Below are positions 18,370 to 26,883 of a stretch of 64,000 nucleotides of DNA, piece after piece. The notes under the pieces are model-generated. The model was given only the letters and a program-made list of their open reading frames with translations. It was not told the origin of the DNA and searched no databases. Source of the DNA: Verrucomicrobiota bacterium (GTDB lineage Bacteria > Verrucomicrobiota > Verrucomicrobiia > Limisphaerales > JACRJZ01); NCBI GenBank assembly GCA_016219875.1, contig JACRJZ010000014.1:1-64000 (forward strand), read 5' to 3'. The number at the start of each line of letters is the position of its first letter. The first letter of the stretch is position 1. The position numbers and the translations under genes were made by a program.

Positions 18370-19406
18370 ACTCGCACTTTGAGTTTCAATATCCGTGGGT
18401 GCTGGCGCTGTTGGCGCTCTTGCCGGTGTACGCCTTCCTGCGCGGGCGGGTGGGCAAGTTCTCCGCGCTCCAGTTTCCCAGTGCGGACCTGGCCCGGGCC
18501 GCCGGCGCGGCAGCGCGTTCGGCGGCGGGACGGTTGCTGATTTTTCTGCGGCTGCTCACCGTGGGGCTGTGCGTGGTGGCGATGGCCGGCCCGCGCGTGG
18601 CGCACGACCGCAGCGAAACCCTCGCCAGCGGCGTCGATATCATGCTCGTGCTCGACATGTCGTGGTCGATGATGGCGCTGGACATGGGCAAACCGGGCGA
18701 GCGCGTGTCGCGCATGGACATCGCGCAGGAAGTGATGGAGGACTTCATCCAGCGCCGGCCCAGCGACCGCATCGGCTTGGTGGTGTTTTCCGCCGTGCCG
18801 TATCTGGCCAGCCCGCTCACGCTGAACCACGAGTGGCTCGTGCAGAACTTGAAGCGGCTGCACATCGGCATGATCCGCGAACTCGGCACCGCCATTGGCG
18901 ACGGCGCCGCCGCCGCGGCCAAACGGTTGAAGGCGCTCAAGGACAGCAAGAGCCGCATCATCATCCTGCTCACCGACGGCGATAACAACAAAGGCGACAT
19001 CGATCCGTTGCCGGCGGCCGAACTCGCGGCGGCCATGCGGGCCAAGCTCTACACCATCGGCATCGGACGCGAAGAGCCATGCTTCCTGCCGGCGTTCGAC
19101 CCGGCCACGGGCAAGCTCCGGCTCAACCCAGACGGCAGTCTCATCAACACCATCGCGCTCCAGCCGGCGAACTACAAAGTGCTCGACCAGATGTCGCGCA
19201 TCTCCAGTGGGAAGTTTTACCGCGCCACGAACCGGCGCGAGTTGGAGAACATCTATCGTGAGATCGACCGGCTGGAGAAGACCGAGATCAAGCTCCGGCG
19301 CTACACCACCTTCACGCCGCTCTTCCAATGGCCGCTGCTGGCGGCGTTCGCGCTGCTGGCGCTGGAACTGGTCCTGGCCAACACGCGCTACCGCCGCGTG
19401 CCGTGA
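18366..19406 (+). CDS. VWA domain membrane protein (BatA-like)
   Basis: 346 aa. N-terminal membrane segments (about residues 9-25 and 58-78), a VWA domain with a complete MIDAS motif DMSWS (about residue 96) and LLTDGDNNKGDID, and a C-terminal transmembrane helix. This is the BatA/BatB layout. Such proteins bind metal and partner proteins at the inner membrane, and the group is linked to aerotolerance and envelope stress. It is the last gene of the coupled row; a family 3 repeat follows within 70 nt. Confidence 0.9.
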   Translation: MNSHFEFQYPWVLALLALLPVYAFLRGRVGKFSALQFPSADLARAAGAAARSAAGRLLIFLRLLTVGLCVVAMAGPRVAHDRSETLASGVDIMLVLDMSWSMMALDMGKPGERVSRMDIAQEVMEDFIQRRPSDRIGLVVFSAVPYLASPLTLNHEWLVQNLKRLHIGMIRELGTAIGDGAAAAAKRLKALKDSKSRIIILLTDGDNNKGDIDPLPAAELAAAMRAKLYTIGIGREEPCFLPAFDPATGKLRLNPDGSLINTIALQPANYKVLDQMSRISSGKFYRATNRRELENIYREIDRLEKTEIKLRRYTTFTPLFQWPLLAAFALLALELVLANTRYRRVP

Positions 19407-19472
19407 GCGCATCGTCAGAATGTCGGCGCTGCTGCGGCAGTGCCCAGTTGCGTCCAGGGCGGTTCGCGGCTG

Positions 19473-19630
19473 CGTAGCGCAGGTTTTCAACCTGCCGTTT
19501 CGCCGGTTTTCCAACCGGCGACGCGCTCGAATGGAACCGGCCTTGGACCCTCGTGGGGGCGTCTTGGAGTTTCGCTGGCCTCGCCGACTGGAAAGTCGGC
19601 GAGACGGCAGGCTGGAAAGCCTGCGCTACG
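19473..19630. repeat. Dispersed nested-hairpin repeat family 3, copy 2
   Basis: Starts CGTAGCGCAGGTTTTCAACC and ends AGCCTGCGCTACG, with internal stems CGCCGGTTTTCCAACCGGCG and CGCCGACTGGAAAGTCGGCG. About 158 bp, between the VWA gene and the glycosyltransferase. The rest of this 340-base gap holds nothing else I can recognise. Confidence 0.88.
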
Positions 19631-19746
19631 GAGTGGGGCACACCGGAACTGGTTGCAGACCTTCGAGGGGGTGGTAGGGGCGGGTCTGAACCCAGCGGGT
19701 CTGAACCCAGTTGCCCTCCACCCCCGGCTTCGCCTAGCCTGGGCGC

Positions 19747-20796
19747 GTGAGCAACGAACTGCCGTTCGTCACTATCATCATTCCAACGCGACCGGGCGAC
19801 GCGGAGCCAACCGTCGTGGCCGCGGCGCGCGGATTGGATTATCCGCAGGATCGCCTGGAGATCCTCGTGGCGCGTGGCCAGCAGCCGTCGGTGCAGCGCA
19901 ACATCGCTCTCCGCGCAGCCAGGGGCGACCTCATCTACTTCCTCGACGACGACGCGCTGCCGCAAGCAGGCAATCTCCGCCAGGCCGTCAAGTTGTTTCA
20001 CGATCCGGCGGTGGCGATGGTGGGCGGGCCGAACTTGTGTCCGGCTGGCGCGCCGCTGATCGAGCGCGTGTTCGCCGTGGTGTTGTCGAGCAAGTTGGCC
20101 TTCGGCCCAAGTTGTGCGCGCTACGACTCCGTGGGCCAGGTCCGCGCCACGAGCGAGAAGGAACTCATCCTCTGCAACCTGATGGCGCGCCGTGCGCCGG
20201 TGATGGACTTGGGCGGCTTCGACGAGGCGCTGTATCCGAACGAGGAGAACGCGCTCATGGACGAGTTGCAGAAACGCGGCCACCAGTTGCTCTACGATCC
20301 GCAGTTCATCGCGCATCGGCGGCCGCGGCCGACGCTGAAGGCGTTCTGCAAAATGCTCATGACCTACGGCCGAGGCCGTGCCGAGCAGTTCCGGCTGCAT
20401 CCAACGCTCGGCTCGGCGTTGAACTTGGTACCGCCGTTGTTCTGCGTTTATTTGGTGTTCCTTCCCCTCCTTTGCCTCCTTTTCCCGCAAGGATTCCGTT
20501 GGACCGGGAGCCCGCCTTTCGGTCTTGAGCCATCTACCGCACCAGGAACCGATTTTCTGCTCTCCATCGAAAGTCCCCCTTTCGTCGTCTGGCCTCTCTT
20601 CCTCTACGCGCTGGCGCTGCTGACCCAGACGGCAAAATCCACGGCGAGCCACGGACTGCTGCGGAGCTTGCTCGCGGCGCCGCTTCTGGCCGCTGCGCAC
20701 GTCTTCTACGGCCTAGGCTTCTGGCGCGGGCTGTTCACGACGCTGAAAGCCCCCGGCGAGAAGCCGAAGACGAACGTGGTGCTGGAGAAACTCTGA
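19747..20796 (+). CDS. Family 2 glycosyltransferase, membrane-anchored
   Basis: 349 aa with a GTG start. The GT-A fold opens with VTIIIPTRPGD and carries the DDD metal-binding motif in YFLDDDALPQ (about residue 62), with GGFDEALYPNEEN near 158 as acceptor-site region. The C-terminal third has about three transmembrane helices. It transfers a sugar from a nucleotide donor to an unknown acceptor, probably a lipid-linked glycan. It ends 6 nt before glnE, so the two could be on one transcript although their functions are unrelated. Confidence 0.83.
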   Translation: MSNELPFVTIIIPTRPGDAEPTVVAAARGLDYPQDRLEILVARGQQPSVQRNIALRAARGDLIYFLDDDALPQAGNLRQAVKLFHDPAVAMVGGPNLCPAGAPLIERVFAVVLSSKLAFGPSCARYDSVGQVRATSEKELILCNLMARRAPVMDLGGFDEALYPNEENALMDELQKRGHQLLYDPQFIAHRRPRPTLKAFCKMLMTYGRGRAEQFRLHPTLGSALNLVPPLFCVYLVFLPLLCLLFPQGFRWTGSPPFGLEPSTAPGTDFLLSIESPPFVVWPLFLYALALLTQTAKSTASHGLLRSLLAAPLLAAAHVFYGLGFWRGLFTTLKAPGEKPKTNVVLEKL

Positions 20797-20802
20797 CGCC
20801 CC

Positions 20803-23800
20803 ATGCCCAAGTCCTCGTTGCCCAACTCCGCCTGGAAGAAAGCCGTCAAGGCCGCCGCCGATCCCGAGCGCGCGGAGCGGTTCGCGGAGTTGCTGTTGGC
20901 CGGGGCGGCGATCACGGAGGCGTCCGAGGAGCAGACCCGAATCCTGTGCGCGCTCTTCTCCGGCTCGCAGGTCCTCAGCGAGCAACTCCTTCAGAAGCCG
21001 GAATGGCTGGCCCTTGTCACGCCGGAGAACCTCGCTCATCCGCGCCGCGATCAGGGCTTGCGCAACGAGCTGTACGGCTTGGTCCAGCCGTGCCTGGACC
21101 GGCAGGACTACGCCGGCGTGCTGGGGCACGTCCGCCGGTTCAAGCAGCGCGAAATGCTGCGCGTCGCGGCGCGCGACCTGGCGCGGTTGGCGCGCACGGA
21201 GGAAACCATCCGCGAAATCAGCGACGTGGCGGACGCCTGTCTGGCCGCCGTGTTCAACGCCTGCTGGCTGCAACTCACCGAACGGTTCGGGCGGCCTTAC
21301 CACCAGGACGCGGCGGAGAAGTGGCAGCCCACAGGCTTCGCGGTGCTGGGCCTCGGCAAGCTGGGCGGCCAGGAATTGAATTACAGCTCGGACGTGGACG
21401 TAATGTTCGTCTATGACGACGAAGGAGGCGTCTTCAAAGGCTCGCCTGGCAAAAACGCCAAGCCGGTGCTGACCGACCACCAGTTCTTCACGCGGCTCGC
21501 CGAAGCGTTTATCGCGGAAGTGCGGCGCCTCACGCCGGACGGCGCGCTGTTCCGCATCGACCTGCGCCTGCGCCCCGAGGGCGACACCGGGCCGCTGGTC
21601 CGGTCATTGGCCGGCTACGAGAACTATTACGCCCAGTGGGGCCAGACCTGGGAGCGCATGATGCTCATCAAAGCGCGCGGCGTGGCCGGGAGCGTTTCGC
21701 TGGCGGGCGAGTTCCTGGAACTGGTGCAGACGTTCCGCTTTCCGCGCTCGCTCACGGAGCACGCACTGGGCGAGATGGCGGCGATGAAGCAGCGCATCGA
21801 GGACGAAATCGTGAAGAGCGGCGAACTCGACCGCAACGTGAAGCTGGGCCGCGGCGGCATCCGGGAAATCGAGTTCATCACGCAGACCCTGCAGATGCTC
21901 CACGGCGGCAAGAACCCGTTCCTGCACGGCGCGCAGACGCTTCCGATGCTCGACAAGCTCGTCCAGTACAAGTTGCTGCCGGAAGCCGACGCCGTGGCGC
22001 TGAAGGCCGCGTACTGCTTCCTGCGTGACGTCGAGCACCGCTGCCAGATGGACCAGAACCGCCAGACCCACATCATCCCGCTCGAGGCGTCGGCGCGGGA
22101 GCGGCTGGCGCGGCTGATGGATTTCAAGGGATGGAAAAACTTTGAGGCGGCCCGGGCCGCGCACAGCGGCCGGGTGCGGGCCTTGTACGACCGCTTGCTG
22201 AAGGCGGAGTCGGCGAACCCGGCGGCCATGCTGCCGCGCGAGTTCGAGGCCGCTGAATCCGAGTGGCGAAAGCTCCTGCCCAATCGCTCGTTCCGTGACC
22301 CGGACAAAGCCTTCAAGCTGCTCAAGGAGTTCGCCCTCGGCCCGGGTTACGGCCACATCTCCGGCCGCACGACGGACCTGGCGTGGCGGCTGATCCCGAA
22401 GTTCCTTTCACTCTGCCCCGCGCGCGCCACGCCGGATGTCGCCGGCTTCAACGTGCCCGCGGACCAAGAGCCGTTGCTTGGGACAGACAAGCTTCCGCCG
22501 CACCTTTCCGATCCCGACCGCGTGCTGGCGCGGCTCGACACGTTCATCAGTGAGTACGGCGCGCGGGCCACGCTCTACGAAGTGTGGGCCAACAATCCTT
22601 CGCTCTTCGGGCTGCTCCTGCTGTTGTTCGACCGCTCGGAGTTTCTTGCCGAAGTGGCCATCCGCACGCCGGACATGGTGGAGGAGTTGATGCTGAGCGG
22701 CCATCTCCGCCGCCGCAAGGCCGCCGCGGAAATCCTGAAGGAGTTGCAGCACGGCCAGGACGATCCGGACCAGCGGATGTGGCTGCGGCGATACCACAAG
22801 AGCGAGTTCATGCGCGTCGGGTTGCGCCACATCCTCGGCTTGGCGGACCACGAGCAGAACTTCGAGGAGTTGTCCGCGCTGGCCGACGCCTGCCTGCAAT
22901 ACGCGCTGGAGATCGTCCTGCGCCGAGTGCGCCGGAAGACGCCGCCTTTTGCCATCATCGGTCTGGGCAAGTTGGGCGGGTGCGAACTCAACTACGGTTC
23001 CGACCTCGACATCATCTTCGTCGCGCCGTCCGCCACCAGAAATCTGTCCGCCCTCCAGAAGCTGGCGGCACAAGTGATGGACCTGCTTTCCGGCGCCACC
23101 GAACTCGGCGTGGCCTTTGCAACCGACGCCCGCCTGCGCCCCGATGGCGAAAAGGGTCTGCTCGTGAATACGCTCGAGGCCTACGAGGACTACTACCGTC
23201 GTCGCGCGATGCTCTGGGAAATCCAGTCGCTCACGCGGCTGCGCCCCGTGGCCGGCGACCTGGCAGTGGGCCAAAAGTTCCTGCGCCTGGCGGCGGCGTT
23301 GACAGATTTCCGGCCGGCCAACGTGGCGGCGGGTTTTCCCTTTTCTGTAAGCCCCGTCCCCGTAGCGGCGTCTCGGCAGAGCGCCGCTGACGGTGTTGAC
23401 GAAACATGGCGGCGCTCTGCCGAGACGCCGCTACGGCTCACTGGATCGAAGGCAGGAGCAGTCCTTCCCCGCACCGGCCTGCATTGCTACGCGCCGGACT
23501 GGAAGCAGTCCGTCCACAAGATGCGGAGGCGCGTGGAACAAGAGCGCACGCCGAAGGGCAAGGAGGCGCTGGCCTTCAAGACGGGCGCGGGCGGCTTGAT
23601 GGACGCCGAGTTCATGGCCCAGGCGCTCTGCCTTGAACACGGCTGGCAGGAAGCCAGCACGCTGCGCGCCTTGTTGCGGGCGCAAGCCGAAGGCGCTCTC
23701 CCCTCCGAGGACGCGGCAAGCCTCATCGACAACTACCGGCAACTGCGCCGCATGGAAGCGATCTTGCGCCGCTGGAGCTACGAAGGCGAAGACCTGCTCC

Positions 23801-23955
23801 CTGACGATCCCGCGGCGCTGTATCGGGTGGCGGTGCGTTGCGGCTGGCGCAATGCCGAAGAGTTCATGCGGGCCTTGGCGGGCTGGCGCGCGGCCGTGCG
23901 AGAGATCTACATGAAGTTCTTCAAGCCGCCACCTGTCGGCGTCCTTCCGCCATGA
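20803..23955 (+). CDS. glnE: Bifunctional glutamine synthetase adenylyltransferase/deadenylase with in-frame repeat insertion
   Basis: 1050 aa, somewhat longer than usual. Two nucleotidyltransferase halves are clear: GLGKLGGQELNYSSDVDVMF (about residue 183, deadenylating side) and GLGKLGGCELNYGSDLDIIF (about 719, adenylating side), each with its acidic D-x-D. It controls glutamine synthetase by AMP transfer in response to PII. A family 1 hairpin repeat (23361-23435) is translated in frame at about residues 853-877, in the linker before the C-terminal helical domain. Its last 35 nt overlap the 3' end of accD on the other strand. Confidence 0.93.
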   Translation: MPKSSLPNSAWKKAVKAAADPERAERFAELLLAGAAITEASEEQTRILCALFSGSQVLSEQLLQKPEWLALVTPENLAHPRRDQGLRNELYGLVQPCLDRQDYAGVLGHVRRFKQREMLRVAARDLARLARTEETIREISDVADACLAAVFNACWLQLTERFGRPYHQDAAEKWQPTGFAVLGLGKLGGQELNYSSDVDVMFVYDDEGGVFKGSPGKNAKPVLTDHQFFTRLAEAFIAEVRRLTPDGALFRIDLRLRPEGDTGPLVRSLAGYENYYAQWGQTWERMMLIKARGVAGSVSLAGEFLELVQTFRFPRSLTEHALGEMAAMKQRIEDEIVKSGELDRNVKLGRGGIREIEFITQTLQMLHGGKNPFLHGAQTLPMLDKLVQYKLLPEADAVALKAAYCFLRDVEHRCQMDQNRQTHIIPLEASARERLARLMDFKGWKNFEAARAAHSGRVRALYDRLLKAESANPAAMLPREFEAAESEWRKLLPNRSFRDPDKAFKLLKEFALGPGYGHISGRTTDLAWRLIPKFLSLCPARATPDVAGFNVPADQEPLLGTDKLPPHLSDPDRVLARLDTFISEYGARATLYEVWANNPSLFGLLLLLFDRSEFLAEVAIRTPDMVEELMLSGHLRRRKAAAEILKELQHGQDDPDQRMWLRRYHKSEFMRVGLRHILGLADHEQNFEELSALADACLQYALEIVLRRVRRKTPPFAIIGLGKLGGCELNYGSDLDIIFVAPSATRNLSALQKLAAQVMDLLSGATELGVAFATDARLRPDGEKGLLVNTLEAYEDYYRRRAMLWEIQSLTRLRPVAGDLAVGQKFLRLAAALTDFRPANVAAGFPFSVSPVPVAASRQSAADGVDETWRRSAETPLRLTGSKAGAVLPRTGLHCYAPDWKQSVHKMRRRVEQERTPKGKEALAFKTGAGGLMDAEFMAQALCLEHGWQEASTLRALLRAQAEGALPSEDAASLIDNYRQLRRMEAILRRWSYEGEDLLPDDPAALYRVAVRCGWRNAEEFMRALAGWRAAVREIYMKFFKPPPVGVLPP
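23361..23435. repeat. Dispersed hairpin repeat family 1, copy 2, inside glnE
   Basis: CGTAGCGGCGTCTCGGCAGA and its complement ending GACGCCGCTACG flank a 20-nt loop. The arms match copy 1 at 6380-6453. The 75-bp length is a multiple of three, and the reading frame stays open through it. Confidence 0.9.
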
Positions 23956-24868
23956 AGTCCAGGTAGGTGATGAGTTTCTCCTTCATCTCCGTGCGCGGCA
24001 CGATGGCATCGATGAGTCCGTGGTCGAGGAGGAATTCCGCCGTCTGGAAGCCGGGCGGCAGTTCGGCCTGCGTGGTGTCCTTGATCACGCGCGGTCCGGC
24101 GAAGCCGATCATCGCGGCCGGCTCGGCGATGATGAGGTCGCCCAGACTGGCGTAGCTGGCCATGACGCCAGCGGTGGTCGGATGAGTGAGGACGCTGATG
24201 TAAGGCAGCCGCGCTTTGGCGTGGTAGGCGAGCGCGCCGGAAGTTTTGGCCATTTGCATGAGGCTGAACATGCCCTCGTACATGCGCGCGCCGCCGCTGG
24301 TGGAAATGATGATGAGCGGGACCTCCTTCTCGGTGGCCTTCTCGATGACGCGCGTGATCTTCTCGCCCACCACCGAGCCCATCGAGCCGCCCAGAAACGT
24401 GAAGTCCATCACCGCCAGCCCCACGCGATGGCCGCCGATCATGCCCACGCCGGTGATGACCGCGTCCTTGAGCGTGGTGGACTTCTGGTAGGCGTCCAGC
24501 TTGCTGCGGTAGGAGGCGACGCCGGTGAACTTGAGCACATCGACGCTGACCATCTCCGCGTCCATTTCCTCGAAGGAACAGGTTTCGACGAGGGAGTGAA
24601 TGCGTTCCCGTGCGCCAATGGGGAAGTGATGGCCGCACTTGAGGCAGACCTTGTGGTTCTCGTCCAGTTCCTTGTCGTAAATCATGTTGGCGCACTTCGG
24701 GCACTTGGCCCAAATGCCTTCGGGAATGTCCTTCTTGCGGGACCGCGTCGTGGCCATCTTCGGCTTCCGGGCCATCGCGCTCTCCGCCACGTCCGGCGGC
24801 GGGGGCGTCACCGCGGGTTCGATCGTGTCCAGTCCCAGCGTTTTCTTTGTGAACGTCGTTGTTGCCAT
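23921..24868 (-). CDS. accD: Acetyl-CoA carboxylase carboxyltransferase subunit beta
   Basis: 315 aa. An N-terminal zinc ribbon (CPKC..CLKCGH, about residues 54-78) is followed by the crotonase-like carboxyltransferase core with GGHRVGLAVMDF, STSGGARMYEGMFSLMQMAK and PTTAGVMASYASLGD, which transfers carboxyl from biotin to acetyl-CoA in the first step of fatty-acid synthesis. The N-terminal extension of about 45 residues is polar. Convergent with glnE, overlapping by 35 nt. Confidence 0.96.
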   Translation of the reverse strand: MATTTFTKKTLGLDTIEPAVTPPPPDVAESAMARKPKMATTRSRKKDIPEGIWAKCPKCANMIYDKELDENHKVCLKCGHHFPIGARERIHSLVETCSFEEMDAEMVSVDVLKFTGVASYRSKLDAYQKSTTLKDAVITGVGMIGGHRVGLAVMDFTFLGGSMGSVVGEKITRVIEKATEKEVPLIIISTSGGARMYEGMFSLMQMAKTSGALAYHAKARLPYISVLTHPTTAGVMASYASLGDLIIAEPAAMIGFAGPRVIKDTTQAELPPGFQTAEFLLDHGLIDAIVPRTEMKEKLITYLDFMAEGRRQVAA

Positions 24869-24990
24869 AAAAAAGCAGATGAATACTCAGGAACCCGCCG
24901 CCGCGAGTCGAGTGCGGATTTTCCACACGGCTCACCAAGCCAGGGCTGCATTCAGCTCCGGCCCGCCACACTTCGTAGCGCTGGTTTTTT

Positions 24991-25126
24991 CGTAGCGCAG
25001 GTTTTCAACCTGCCGTAGCGCCGACTTGCAGTCGGCAGAACCGTGAAACTTCCAGCCGGCTGGCCTCTTCCAACGCTCGCCGGTTGGAAAACCGGCGCTA
25101 CGGCAGACTGGAAAGTCTGCGCTACG
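24991..25126. repeat. Dispersed nested-hairpin repeat family 3, copy 3
   Basis: Starts CGTAGCGCAGGTTTTCAACC and ends GTCTGCGCTACG, with internal stems GCCGACTTGCAGTCGGC and CGCCGGTTGGAAAACCGGCG. It occupies most of the gap between accD and the phosphoribosyltransferase gene. Confidence 0.88.
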
Positions 25127-25159
25127 AGTGCTCCCGAACCGAGCTTGAGGCAGCCCTGC

Positions 25160-25906
25160 TCACAACCCGCGCGCCACCGTCCAGACCGCCACCGACTCCG
25201 CTCCGGCCCGGCGCAAGAGCCGCGCGCAGGCGCTGGTCGTGGCCCCGGTGGTGAACACGTCATCGACCAGCAGGCATCGTCGCCCTTTGAGGGACAGGCC
25301 ATCGCTCAGGGCAAACGCGCGGCGCACGTTTTCCGCGCGCTCTTGGCGGGTCAAGCGGGTTTGGCTGCGTGTGGGTTCGACACGTTGGACCAGCCGGGCG
25401 TTCACCGAAATGTTCAGCGCCGCACCCAGCCGCCGTCCCAGCCGTTCGGCTTGGTTGAACTCGCGCTCGCGTTGCTTCACCGGATGCAGGGGCACCGGCA
25501 CGATCAAGTCCCAACGTCCGCTCTCCAACACCGGCCGCGCCTCGCGGATCAACAGGTCGCCGAGGAACTCCTCGAACCACATCTGCCGGTCGTACTTGTA
25601 GCGGTGAATGGCCTCCAGCACGACGCCTTTGGCCGCGACCGAGGAGCGCGCCCAATCGAAATGCAGTTCCATCTCGCGGCAGTTGGCGCATTCGAACTCC
25701 GTCGTCAGTTCCCCCTCGAACGGCAGCCCGCACTTGCCGCAGAACGGCGGCTTGATGAACCGCACTTGCTGCCAGCACGAGGAGCACACGTAGCCGTCGG
25801 CGCGCTTCGCCCGTTGCGTGCCGCAAAGCTGGCACGCCTCGGGATAGATGAAGCTCAGCGCCGCGCGGGCGTGCTCAAGAGCCGGCGTTGTCCATGCGAG
25901 GTCCAT
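25160..25906 (-). CDS. ComF-family phosphoribosyltransferase-like protein
   Basis: 248 aa. An N-terminal zinc-finger region with Cys pairs (CQLCGT, CSSC, CGKC, CANC) is followed by a type I phosphoribosyltransferase fold ending in the PRPP motif CLLVDDVFTTGATT (about residue 214). ComF proteins help take up DNA in transformable bacteria, but homologues are widespread and often of unknown role. The start at 25906 (MDLAWTT) overlaps the 3' end of the CPBP gene by 32 nt, so the two are probably cotranscribed. Confidence 0.87.
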   Translation of the reverse strand: MDLAWTTPALEHARAALSFIYPEACQLCGTQRAKRADGYVCSSCWQQVRFIKPPFCGKCGLPFEGELTTEFECANCREMELHFDWARSSVAAKGVVLEAIHRYKYDRQMWFEEFLGDLLIREARPVLESGRWDLIVPVPLHPVKQREREFNQAERLGRRLGAALNISVNARLVQRVEPTRSQTRLTRQERAENVRRAFALSDGLSLKGRRCLLVDDVFTTGATTSACARLLRRAGAESVAVWTVARGL

Positions 25907-26801
25907 CGTTGGGTCGCTCCTCCATCCAACGTCCGCGCCACAAGACCAGCCCCACCGAGGCGAGAACGCCCAGCGCCAGCCAGCCATCGATCAATTTGCC
26001 CGTGCCCCAAAACCACGCGGCGCCGCCGGCCTGCGTTTGCGCGATGACGCCCCAGAACTTCAGCCAGAACACCCAGCCACCGTGCAGGCCCATCGAGAAG
26101 TAGAGATTGCCCGTGCGCTGGTAAGCCTGGCCAAGGATGACGCCCACGATCAAGAGACTGAAGAACGCCGGCACCAACGTCGGCAGGTCCACGAACCCGC
26201 GCATCATCTGCGGCAGGATCAGCAACCCCGAAAACCACTCCACTTGCTCCGGCGACACCGGCCGCTGAAAGAAATGCAGTAGCGCGTAAATGGCGCTGCT
26301 CAACCAGAGTGCCGCCCGCGCCGAATGCGTTCGCCGCCACGCGCCCAGGATTGCCCCGCGGAAGAACGTTTCCTCCAGGATCGCCACCACCACCGCGCTC
26401 AGGGCCGCGCCCCAGAGCTTGCCGAAAAACCGCGACGTCGTGAGGTCGGTGTGCCACTGCCAGGCGCCGCACGCCAGCGCCAGCGCGCCTACCAGCGCGA
26501 GGGAGGCGAAGCCGATGCCGAAGCCGGCCGCGATCCGCTGCCCCTGAGCTTTGGGACTGACCCAGCCGAGGTTTTTCCAGGACCTCATGCCCAGCGCGCG
26601 CATGAGCGGCCAGATTCCCAGAAGCGCCAGCACGAGCAGCGCGCGGTTCACGAACCGGTGAAACGGGTTTCGGGCCAGCGACTCGAACGACGTGGAATGC
26701 GTCGCTCCCCACTGGGCCAACCAATACAGCCACGGCGCCAGCACCGCACCGCCCAGAAACACCGTCACTGTGAAGATGAGCAAAACCCGTCCGGGACGCA
26801 T
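25875..26801 (-). CDS. CPBP family intramembrane glutamic endopeptidase
   Basis: 308 aa with about eight hydrophobic helices. The catalytic EETFFRG motif (EExxxR) lies in the middle, with a downstream FSMGLHGGW segment supplying the second conserved His, as in CAAX/bacteriocin-processing (Rce1-like) proteases. It sits in the inner membrane; its substrate is unknown. The start MRPGRVLLIF at 26801 begins at the first helix; upstream codons in the open frame are polar and unlike the family. It overlaps the ComF-like gene downstream. Confidence 0.88.
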   Translation of the reverse strand: MRPGRVLLIFTVTVFLGGAVLAPWLYWLAQWGATHSTSFESLARNPFHRFVNRALLVLALLGIWPLMRALGMRSWKNLGWVSPKAQGQRIAAGFGIGFASLALVGALALACGAWQWHTDLTTSRFFGKLWGAALSAVVVAILEETFFRGAILGAWRRTHSARAALWLSSAIYALLHFFQRPVSPEQVEWFSGLLILPQMMRGFVDLPTLVPAFFSLLIVGVILGQAYQRTGNLYFSMGLHGGWVFWLKFWGVIAQTQAGGAAWFWGTGKLIDGWLALGVLASVGLVLWRGRWMEERPNDGPRMDNAGS

Positions 26802-26883
26802 GGCCGGAGCGTAGGAAGGGCTTGACCCGATGCCAAGCCGAGAATCACCGCGCCGGTGGCACGTCACACCGAAGTGAGGCCGC

